Shown piece by piece: positions 1-6,056 of a DNA stretch of 10,874 nucleotides. The position numbers were made by a program, and so were the translations under genes. The stretch covers positions 1 to 10,874 of the forward strand of contig CALAPY010000106.1 of assembly GCA_937891015.1 (NCBI GenBank), written 5' to 3'. Below the pieces are notes generated by a model. The model was not told the DNA's origin and did not search any database. It saw only the letters and a program-made list of their open reading frames with translations. Position 1 is the first letter of the stretch. Each line of letters begins with the position of its first letter. The stretch is from UBA2108 sp002713215 (GTDB lineage Bacteria; Bacteroidota; Bacteroidia; Flavobacteriales_G; Salibacteraceae).

Positions 1-174
1 ATGACGTTTCTTTTTAATTAGGTAATATTTCTAACCCACATTATTCTTTAATAGCACCTTTATTGTTGGTATTGTAGCGCCGGTCCCGCATATTGTTGAC
101 TTAAAATTGACAACCACCAACAATTTGATTACAATTAACACAAGCATTACACGCTCAGCGTTTAATTTCGTAAC
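1..174. other. Non-coding leader region upstream of bshA
   Basis: I see no credible gene here: all plus-strand frames are closed within short distances, and the one minus-strand open frame runs through it as the shadow of the start of bshA. It holds small repeats: ATTGTTGGT at 62-70 with its reverse complement at 116-124, a further ATTGTTG at 92-98, and TTGAC at 96-100 and 107-111. A near-consensus Bacteroidota -7 element, TAATTTCG, sits at 163-170, four bases before the bshA start codon. No clear -33 TTG lies at the right distance. Any upstream gene ends or starts outside the window. Confidence 0.6.
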
Positions 175-1314
175 ATGAACATAGGTATAGTACTCTACCC
201 AACTTTTGGTGGAAGCGGTGTTGTAGCAACCGAACTTGGAAAAGCCCTTGCTGCTAAAGGACATCAAGTCCACTTCATTACTTATAACCTGCCTGCACGA
301 CTAAGCTCTCTTGGAGAAAACATGTTCTACCACGAAGTGATGGTTTCTAACTATCCGCTCTTTGAGTATACACCCTATGAACTGGTGCTTACATCAAAGC
401 TTGTTGATGTGGTTGAGCATGAAAAACTGGACCTTTTGCATGTACACTATGCCATTCCTCATGCTTCGGCCGCTTTTAGTGCCCGGGAAATTTTAAGGAG
501 CAAAGGCATTGAAATTCCCTTTATAACCACGCTTCATGGCACCGACATTACCCTGGTTGGTAAGGAACCATCATTTGAACCGGTTATTACCTTTTCCATT
601 AATCAGAGCGATGCGGTTACTTCGGTTTCGGAAGATTTGAAGAAAGATACCTACAAACATTTTAACATTACCAGGGACATTGAGGTTATTCCAAATTTTG
701 TATGCCCAGGTAATCACATAAATCATAATCCAAACCTGCATTTAAGAGACTACTACGCCCCGAACGGTGAGCGTATTCTTGTACACATTTCAAATTTTAG
801 GCCTGTAAAAAGGGTTCAGGATGTGGTTCATGTTTTTGACAAAGTACAAAAAGAAATGCCTGCAAAGTTGCTCCTGGTTGGAGATGGTCCCGAGCGCTAT
901 CGAATCGAATTACTTTGCCGTGAATTGGGAATTTTCAAACACACTTCCTTCCTGGGGAAAGTAAAAGATGTGGAAGATATCTTATCCATTTCCGATTTAT
1001 TCATTCTGCCATCCGAAACAGAAAGTTTTGGACTTGCCGCCCTCGAAGCAATGATTTCAAAAGTTCCTGTAATTTCAAGTAATACGGGAGGACTCCCTGA
1101 GGTAAACGCCAATGGCGAATCAGGATTTATGAGCAATGTTGGAGACACTGAAGACATGGCGAATAATGCCATTAAGATTTTGGAAAATGATCAGCAACTG
1201 AGTGAATTCAAGAAAGGAGCCTTTAATCAGGCCATGAAATTTGATATTGCAAATATTTTACCTTTATACGAAGATTTGTACAACAGAACGTTGGCGTCGG
1301 TCAGAATGGAATAA
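175..1314 (+). CDS. bshA: N-acetyl-alpha-D-glucosaminyl L-malate synthase BshA
   Basis: GT-B glycosyltransferase of the GT4 family, cytoplasmic, predicted to join GlcNAc from UDP-GlcNAc to L-malate as the first step of bacillithiol (low-molecular-weight thiol) synthesis. The opening MNIGIVLYPTFGGSGVVATE is typical of BshA, with the glycine-rich loop at residues 11-17. Further family blocks are HVHYAIPHA (89-97), TTLHGTD (118-124), SNFRPVKR (206-213, donor phosphate binding) and the E-x7-E motif of GT4 enzymes at E283 and E291, followed by SSNTGGLPE. The length of 379 residues is normal and the protein is complete. The ATG at 175 directly precedes the conserved N-terminal strand, so the start is well supported. 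The deacetylase BshB and the cysteine ligase BshC are not in this window. A small lipoprotein gene follows after 61 bp on the same strand. The identification rests on family motifs; other GT4 enzymes look similar, but the N-terminus and the HVHYAIPHA block favour BshA. Confidence 0.93.
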   Translation: MNIGIVLYPTFGGSGVVATELGKALAAKGHQVHFITYNLPARLSSLGENMFYHEVMVSNYPLFEYTPYELVLTSKLVDVVEHEKLDLLHVHYAIPHASAAFSAREILRSKGIEIPFITTLHGTDITLVGKEPSFEPVITFSINQSDAVTSVSEDLKKDTYKHFNITRDIEVIPNFVCPGNHINHNPNLHLRDYYAPNGERILVHISNFRPVKRVQDVVHVFDKVQKEMPAKLLLVGDGPERYRIELLCRELGIFKHTSFLGKVKDVEDILSISDLFILPSETESFGLAALEAMISKVPVISSNTGGLPEVNANGESGFMSNVGDTEDMANNAIKILENDQQLSEFKKGAFNQAMKFDIANILPLYEDLYNRTLASVRME

Positions 1315-1375
1315 CTTTTGAAAGTACGTCAGAAATTTTCGAATCCAAATTAGGAAACGGCAAAAAACGACTCGT

Positions 1376-1585
1376 ATGAAAAGCCCCGTTAATCTCTTTG
1401 TTATCCTGCTTATAACAGCATTTATTGGCTCACTCAGCTCTTGCTCCAAATGCTACGAATGCCAGGCACCGATTGAAGTTAAGACTCCTGACACATCGTA
1501 TACTACTTACCAAAATCAAGAAATTTGTACGGCAAACAGTAGAGAAATTGAAGCCAAAGAAAACGAAGGCTATATCTGCAATTAA
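1376..1585 (+). CDS. Small cysteine-rich lipoprotein, function unknown
   Basis: A 69-residue protein with an N-terminal hydrophobic segment (about residues 6-19) and a lipobox LSSC with the lipidation cysteine at C23, so it is predicted to be exported and lipid-anchored. The mature part is only about 47 residues and holds four more cysteines: a CxxC pair (C26, C29) in KCYEC, then C51 and C68, with the ending EGYIC close to the C-terminus. That spacing resembles short lipoproteins often seen in Bacteroidota genomes, which supports a real gene despite its size; the pattern could form two disulfides or bind a metal. It lies 61 bp after bshA on the same strand and its stop is 3 bp from the converging translation-factor gene. 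No promoter of its own is obvious, so co-transcription with bshA is possible. No function can be assigned. Confidence 0.72.
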   Translation: MKSPVNLFVILLITAFIGSLSSCSKCYECQAPIEVKTPDTSYTTYQNQEICTANSREIEAKENEGYICN

Positions 1586-1588
1586 CCG

Positions 1589-1933
1589 CTAGCCTCCAAC
1601 GCGCTTCGTTCGGTACCCCAACTGGTTAAGTGTGTCCATTACTTTTTCCCGCACATCGCCCTGGATAATAATCTCACCATTTTTAGAAGACCCGCCAACA
1701 CCACATTTGGATTTTAGAATCTTTCCCAGTTCCTTTAAATCTTCATCGGATCCTACAAAACCTTTAACCAACACTGCAGTTTTTCCACCCCGTCCCTTTT
1801 TCTCCAAATGAACATTCAGCATTTGATCTTCCGGGGATAGTGATTCCACAGTTTCATCGTCAGCATCATAATTGAAATCCGGATTTGTGGAATAAACCAC
1901 ATCAATTCGTTTTTTCTTATTTCGTTTGCTCAT
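1589..1933 (-). CDS. SUI1/eIF1-family translation initiation factor (YciH-like)
   Basis: A 114-residue cytoplasmic protein of the SUI1/YciH family. The basic start (MSKRNKKKR) and acidic linker are followed by the SUI1 core: KGRGGKTAVLVKGF at residues 46-59, then KCGVGGSSKNGEIIIQGD at 76-93 and a final helix ending in LGYRTKRVGG. These are the blocks shared with eukaryotic eIF1 and E. coli YciH, which affect start-codon and initiator-tRNA selection on the small ribosomal subunit; the bacterial role is less settled. The length is close to E. coli YciH and the gene is complete. It starts 7 bp after the lipid kinase stop and is the last gene of the minus-strand operon. No terminator hairpin was seen after its stop. 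Confidence 0.9.
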   Translation of the reverse strand: MSKRNKKKRIDVVYSTNPDFNYDADDETVESLSPEDQMLNVHLEKKGRGGKTAVLVKGFVGSDEDLKELGKILKSKCGVGGSSKNGEIIIQGDVREKVMDTLNQLGYRTKRVGG

Positions 1934-1940
1934 GTTATCT

Positions 1941-2825
1941 TTAATTAGGAACTACAATATTCAACACCTTCGGAATAATTTTAACCTCAATGGGGAATTG
2001 AGTAACCACTGACTCGCCATCTACATGACCATGGCATTCCAGTTCATTGTTACAGTTTTTGATCCGTACTTCTTTAGTAGGAGTACCAACAAAGTATTTC
2101 GAATTGTGCAGGTTTTTCATAAACATTCGAATTCCCATTTGGGGGCCAAATATTTTGGGATATTTCTTAATTACACAGAGATCCAGCAGTCCATCAGAGA
2201 CACTGGCATTACTTGCAATTACTGCTTCATTTCCATATTGTGATGCATTGGCAACCGTTATCGAAAAGGCTTCGTTTTCAACCGATTTCCCATTTGCCTC
2301 TATTCTGTACTTCTTGCTTTGGTACGTCGGATACAAAGCAACCGACTCCTTTACATATCCAACTAATCCACGAGTGGTTCTTTTTGAAAAGTTATAAGAA
2401 ACCTCCGCGTCAAAACCAATTCCACAGGTAACAAAAAAGGGATTTCCATTAAATGTCCCGGCATCCATGGTAATTGATTTTCCAGATAAGAGAACCTCCA
2501 ACGCTCCTTGTGTAGCCATAGGTATTTTTAAATGCCGTGCCAGGCCATTACCAGATCCCTGCGGCAAAATTCCCATACTTGACTTACCACCCATTAGTCC
2601 CTGGGCTACTTCATTTACCGATCCATCACCTCCAACGGCCACAACAATGTAATTCTCATTGTTACATACCGATCGGGCAATTTCAATCGCGTGACCTGCA
2701 TATTCGGTAAACTTAATTTGATAACGGATGTTTTTTTTATTGAATACTTCATTAATCAGGTCTATGCTTTTTTGCCTCTTACCGCTGCCCGATTTAGGGT
2801 TGATAATGAAGTAGTACTCTTTCAT
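1941..2825 (-). CDS. Diacylglycerol/lipid kinase family protein (YegS/BmrU/DgkB type)
   Basis: A 294-residue soluble or membrane-associated lipid kinase with the DAGK catalytic fold. It shows NPKSGSGK (residues 9-16), the nucleotide-binding block VGGDGSVNEV (64-73), GILPQGSGNGLARHL (85-99) and the C-terminal HVDGE (267-271), all diagnostic of the family. The likely reaction is ATP-dependent phosphorylation of diacylglycerol to phosphatidic acid at the cytoplasmic side of the membrane. Sphingosine or other lipid substrates cannot be excluded from sequence, and sphingolipids do occur in some Bacteroidota. Its ATG overlaps the TGA of the upstream transferase gene by four bases (ATGA), which suggests translational coupling, and the translation-factor gene follows 7 bp later. 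The pairing fits a role in recycling the diacylglycerol that the transferase would release. Confidence 0.92.
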   Translation of the reverse strand: MKEYYFIINPKSGSGKRQKSIDLINEVFNKKNIRYQIKFTEYAGHAIEIARSVCNNENYIVVAVGGDGSVNEVAQGLMGGKSSMGILPQGSGNGLARHLKIPMATQGALEVLLSGKSITMDAGTFNGNPFFVTCGIGFDAEVSYNFSKRTTRGLVGYVKESVALYPTYQSKKYRIEANGKSVENEAFSITVANASQYGNEAVIASNASVSDGLLDLCVIKKYPKIFGPQMGIRMFMKNLHNSKYFVGTPTKEVRIKNCNNELECHGHVDGESVVTQFPIEVKIIPKVLNIVVPN

Positions 2826-4729
2826 TTTATCTGGAGTTGGTTGTTGGTCATTCGCTGACCATAACTTTGAACAATTGCTTTTAACTCTTCATCCAATTCC
2901 TTTACACGACCACTATAACCTGCTCCGTTCTCTGCCTTTGCCAGCAATTCGTTATTGAGCAGTGGATCTTTAAATACATTATACAGTCCCATAGGTTGTT
3001 TTAGGTCGGTTCTATAAAGTAGGGAGTCTTTAATTATTTGAAAAGTGTTGTTTATGTATTGCACTGCATATCCACCTTCAGAGCTATTTATGTTTTTGCC
3101 AAACCCAAACACCTTCTCAGGATAATTAAGTCGAAACAGTATGGTTGGAAGAATATCGAGTTGCTGGCAAGTTTTTGAATTAACCACTTTGATTTCATTG
3201 GAAGGGTCATATATAATAAGTGGTACGTGATACATGCCATAAAATCGCTGATACACCGGATCTTTTGTGTCTGGTGTATGGTCGGCGGTAATTACAAATA
3301 CTGTGTTTTTGAACCAGTCTTTTTGTTCTGCTGATTTAAAAAAACGTTCGAGGCTAAAATCAACATATTGAATGGTATTTTCCAATGGAGTTTCGCCTTG
3401 ATTAAACCGGTCTTTGTGTTGCTCGGGAATCGAATAAGGATGATGAGAAGAAAGGGTAAAAACAGAAGACATAAAGGGTTGCCTAAACGAACTTAACTGC
3501 TCTACATAGTATTGCAAATAGGGTTCATCATAAATACCCCAGCTATTGTCGTAATCACTCTTGTCGGGATACTCATCTTTTCCATAATAAGCATCAAACC
3601 CTGCAGCCTGAATAAAACCGTCGAAGTTCATAGTCCCATTTTTTCCCCCGTGGAAAAACGATGTATGGTAACCTAACGGCTTTAAATAAGTTGCAAAACT
3701 CTCAAACGGGTTACCTCCATAGGCCGAAGAAATAAAGGGTTCATTCATTAAAGTTGGAATACCACTTAAGATGGCTGGAAGCGCTTCTATGGATCTTTTT
3801 CCATTGGCATAACAACGATCGTAATACTCACTCGTTTCTTTCAACTGTTGAATAAAAGGAGTTGAGCGGTTTGCTTTTGGACCATCCTTGACAAACTCCA
3901 TGGAGAAACTTTCCAAAATAATAACGACCACATTTTTTTTCTGAAAAGGTCCGGTACTTGTTGGTTTATCCATTGGAACAAATCGCCTGTTCAATTCTTC
4001 TTCTGAAAAGAACTCGCTGGATTCGATGCCCTTTTTTCCCCAGGTTCTTACTACCGTAAAAGAAGTGTTCAATACCAACGGTACATTCTGGGCAGTGGTA
4101 AACATTCCGGCATCCACAATATTGAGTGGAATAAGCTGCATTCCTCCCCTTCCTCCCATAATTATGAAAGCCAGGAGAAACAGGGAAATTACACTCTTTT
4201 GAATCCAGTCCCTTTTTTTATCGGGTACCTTAAAATTGGCATTCTCCAGTTTGTTGTATACGAATATAGAAAGCCATACAAATGCAAAGAACAGTAAGGT
4301 GAGGTACCAAAACTCAACCAGGAACTGGGGTCCTAAGGTGTAGATATCATCTCCCTGACCAACTATTGAAAAAATATCGTAGGTGCTTCGCTTAAGAGTG
4401 TATTTATAGTATTCTACATCTATCATATTGAGCATTACACAAAAGAGCACGCCCACTTGAAAAAATACTGCCCGAATTCGGTTAATGACCTTGGGCAAAC
4501 CGACAAGAAGATGGATGAATGAGAGCAAAATAAAAGGAATAAGCACCCAAAAAAGTGCTGAGAAATCGAAGCGAACGCCGGCCGTAAATTCCCCAAGACT
4601 TACCTTCTCGAAATGGTCCGAATTAAATGCGTAAAAGATCACCCTGCAGAGGGTCATCGCCAACAGTGCCCATACGAAATGCCCAATAAATATTCTAACT
4701 TTTAGATCGAATGATTTCACTGCCGGCAA
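2822..4729 (-). CDS. LTA synthase family membrane phosphoglycerol transferase / sulfatase-fold protein
   Basis: A polytopic protein with five hydrophobic segments (about residues 13-35, 52-76, 86-104, 136-157, 178-195) followed by a large periplasmic domain of the alkaline phosphatase/sulfatase fold. Catalytic-domain marks are NVVVIILESFSMEF (266-279, metal ligand E273), NGKRSIEALPAIL with S313 where LtaS has its threonine nucleophile, the block around FFHGGKNGTMNFDGF (358-372), SSHHPY (427-432) and the metal-ligand pair D483-H484 in ITADHTPDT. The family moves phosphoglycerol or related head groups from phospholipids to an acceptor; the acceptor here is unknown. The coordinates use the outermost start, a TTG. 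No in-frame ATG precedes the first membrane segment. That TTG lies inside a promoter -7 element (TACATTTG, 4734-4727), so the GTG at 4720-4718 (632 residues) may be the true start; the ATG at codon 25 would cut the first membrane helix. First gene of the minus-strand operon, overlapping the lipid kinase start by 4 bp. Confidence 0.88.
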   Translation of the reverse strand: MPAVKSFDLKVRIFIGHFVWALLAMTLCRVIFYAFNSDHFEKVSLGEFTAGVRFDFSALFWVLIPFILLSFIHLLVGLPKVINRIRAVFFQVGVLFCVMLNMIDVEYYKYTLKRSTYDIFSIVGQGDDIYTLGPQFLVEFWYLTLLFFAFVWLSIFVYNKLENANFKVPDKKRDWIQKSVISLFLLAFIIMGGRGGMQLIPLNIVDAGMFTTAQNVPLVLNTSFTVVRTWGKKGIESSEFFSEEELNRRFVPMDKPTSTGPFQKKNVVVIILESFSMEFVKDGPKANRSTPFIQQLKETSEYYDRCYANGKRSIEALPAILSGIPTLMNEPFISSAYGGNPFESFATYLKPLGYHTSFFHGGKNGTMNFDGFIQAAGFDAYYGKDEYPDKSDYDNSWGIYDEPYLQYYVEQLSSFRQPFMSSVFTLSSHHPYSIPEQHKDRFNQGETPLENTIQYVDFSLERFFKSAEQKDWFKNTVFVITADHTPDTKDPVYQRFYGMYHVPLIIYDPSNEIKVVNSKTCQQLDILPTILFRLNYPEKVFGFGKNINSSEGGYAVQYINNTFQIIKDSLLYRTDLKQPMGLYNVFKDPLLNNELLAKAENGAGYSGRVKELDEELKAIVQSYGQRMTNNQLQIK

Positions 4730-4754
4730 ATGTATAGAAATGAAAAAGGGCCAA
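4727..4754 (-). promoter_or_regulatory. Bacteroidota-type promoter for the transferase/lipid kinase/SUI1 operon
   Basis: On the minus strand a -7 element TACATTTG (4734-4727) matches TAnnTTTG exactly, with a TTG -33 element at 4754-4752 and a 17-nt spacer. The -33 TTG lies in the loop and stem of the terminator of the preceding gene. The -7 element ends 6 bases before the GTG at 4720, so a transcript from here would have almost no leader. The prediction rests on consensus matching alone. Confidence 0.6.
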
Positions 4755-4766
4755 TCTGGCCCTTTT
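4744..4766 (-). terminator. Rho-independent terminator after the secreted TPR-like gene
   Basis: Positions 4744-4753 (AAAAGGGCCA) and 4757-4766 (TGGCCCTTTT) form a perfect 10-bp stem with a 3-base loop. Read on the minus strand the hairpin is followed by a T-rich run (CCCTTTTT then CATTTC), as expected for intrinsic termination. It lies 24 bases after the stop codon of the minus-strand gene at 4791-5918, and directly upstream of the next operon, whose -33 promoter element it contains. Confidence 0.82.
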
Positions 4767-4790
4767 CAATAAATTCTATTAAATCTTTCG

Positions 4791-5918
4791 CTAAGATTCC
4801 ATGTTGGCATCGTATCGTGCCTTATGGTCGTCGATAAATCGCTTAAGATCCTTCATTTGTCTATTGTACTTACCAACATCAAGCATTTTTAACTTCATGT
4901 AATGAAACTTGGCCTTGTCGTGTTGATTGACCCAGCAATAGAACAAGGCACAATTATATCTTGTAGCAGCGGTAACCTTTTCGTTAATCCTTGCCTTCTT
5001 GTTTTTTAGGTCCGATTCCTTTAACGCTCCTTCCCATAATTCTAACGCCTCTTTTATTTTTACCTGTGCATCGTCGTTGTCGTCGAAGTACAACATAGCA
5101 CCTTCAAAAACCAACTCGTATGCTTTTTCATATTCGCTATAATCCAGTTTTTTGTCTCTTACAACGGCTACCTTTATTTTCTTCGTTTCAACTGAGGTTC
5201 CATGCTGGTTTGCAATTTCTTTCTGTGCACTTTTAATGTTTTTGTCGGTTATTTTTTTCTCCAATGGACGAAGTACATCGCTTTTGCTTCTGCTCCAGTA
5301 TGCATCCAGAGCCGACACCGAAGTAAACTTTCTGGAATAGGATGACATTACTTTTTCGCATCCCGGTACGGCAAAATCACTAATAGGTGTACCCTGGGCA
5401 TCTACTATAGAAACCGACATTTCGTTTTTGGCCTTAACGGTATAGTAGTAGTACTTAATTTCTTTGCTGGTACTTGTCGATTGCGTTTTAGTATAGGTGA
5501 ACCCATTAAAGTTAATGATCATTGTTATGTCAGGGTTGTCCGACATTTCCAGGTCATTTAAAGTAAACTTCTGAAGCACATTGTCTTTGGTATAAATCAC
5601 CGGTAAATACGGCTTTTCTACTACCCTTTTCTTGGTGGAGTTACCACTAATGGAATTAATAATTTTAACCGCTTCGTGCTCGCTGTCCACTTCATCCTGA
5701 GCATCTTGTTTGTCTTGCTGGTAGGCATCTTCCGCGGCCAACACCTCAGCTTCATGAGCATTTCGAAACTCTACGTTATAACTAACCGCCTCCGATGGAA
5801 TTGGCTTTAGAGGAAGTTTGGTGTATTTTAAGTCGGCCGTTTCCGTATCAAATTTTTGTGCTATCAGCACACCTTGCGTTAGAATAACCGCAAGAAAAAC
5901 AAGGATTAGATTCTTCAT
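4791..5918 (-). CDS. Secreted/periplasmic protein with C-terminal TPR-like helices, function unknown
   Basis: A 375-residue protein starting with a clear signal peptide (MKNLILVFLAVILTQGVLIAQ, cleavage probably near A20-Q21), so it is predicted to be periplasmic or secreted. I chose the ATG at 5918 over an upstream one at 5972: the longer form puts 18 extra residues before the signal peptide, and the promoter -7 element lies inside that extension. Residues about 52-86 are a charged, probably helical stretch. The middle (about 105-190) looks beta-rich with a run of four tyrosines at 156-159. From about 262 to 370 the pattern is helical and TPR-like, with alternating aromatic and alanine positions (YEKAYELVFEGAMLYF, then AATRYNCALFYCW and AKFHYMKLKML). 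There is no lipobox and no T9SS sorting domain. It has its own promoter and a strong terminator, so it is probably a single-gene unit. I do not recognise a named family. Confidence 0.82.
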   Translation of the reverse strand: MKNLILVFLAVILTQGVLIAQKFDTETADLKYTKLPLKPIPSEAVSYNVEFRNAHEAEVLAAEDAYQQDKQDAQDEVDSEHEAVKIINSISGNSTKKRVVEKPYLPVIYTKDNVLQKFTLNDLEMSDNPDITMIINFNGFTYTKTQSTSTSKEIKYYYYTVKAKNEMSVSIVDAQGTPISDFAVPGCEKVMSSYSRKFTSVSALDAYWSRSKSDVLRPLEKKITDKNIKSAQKEIANQHGTSVETKKIKVAVVRDKKLDYSEYEKAYELVFEGAMLYFDDNDDAQVKIKEALELWEGALKESDLKNKKARINEKVTAATRYNCALFYCWVNQHDKAKFHYMKLKMLDVGKYNRQMKDLKRFIDDHKARYDANMES

Positions 5919-5941
5919 AGTATTGTTTTTAAAAAGTTGCG

Positions 5942-5968
5942 CAAATTTACAGGATTGTAGGACTCCAA
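5942..5968 (-). promoter_or_regulatory. Bacteroidota-type promoter for the secreted TPR-like gene
   Basis: On the minus strand TAAATTTG (5949-5942) is an exact TAnnTTTG -7 element, with a TTG at 5968-5966 and a 16-nt spacer, slightly shorter than usual. It ends 23 bases before the ATG at 5918, giving a short leader. It lies inside the longer open frame that would start at 5972, which argues for the downstream start. Confidence 0.55.
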
Positions 5969-6010
5969 ACACACCAAAAAAAATCTAAATTTCTTGTTCG
6001 AAATTGAACG

Positions 6011-6039
6011 TTGTTTCCTTTTTTCTTACACTACATTTG
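6011..6039 (+). promoter_or_regulatory. Bacteroidota-type promoter for the E1 dehydrogenase gene
   Basis: A TTG at 6011-6013 and TACATTTG at 6032-6039 are separated by 18 nt, an exact match to the TTG / TAnnTTTG consensus. The -7 element ends 17 bases before the ATG at 6057. Together with the divergent promoter at 5942-5968 it occupies the 138-bp gap between the two genes, leaving about 42 bp between the two -33 elements. Confidence 0.65.
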
Positions 6040-6056
6040 GCGTCTTAGATTAAACA

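Noticed and set aside
31..273. 80-residue minus-strand open frame at the left end
   Set aside because: It overlaps the start of bshA and the repeat-bearing leader, has no recognisable domain, and its composition is that of a shadow frame.
1586..1588. Shared bidirectional terminator between the converging lipoprotein and SUI1 genes
   Set aside because: Only 3 bp separate the stop codons and no strong hairpin with a T-run was seen around the junction.
2047..2397. 116-residue plus-strand open frame antisense to the lipid kinase
   Set aside because: The kinase on the other strand has all family motifs; this frame has no motif or promoter and reads like a shadow.
5919..5972. N-terminal extension of the secreted TPR-like protein to an ATG at 5972
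   Set aside because: It would place 18 residues before a textbook signal peptide and would span the predicted -7 promoter element.
5996..6009. GTTC / GAAC inverted repeat between the divergent promoters, considered as an operator
   Set aside because: Only 4 bp per arm in an AT-rich gap, which is expected by chance.
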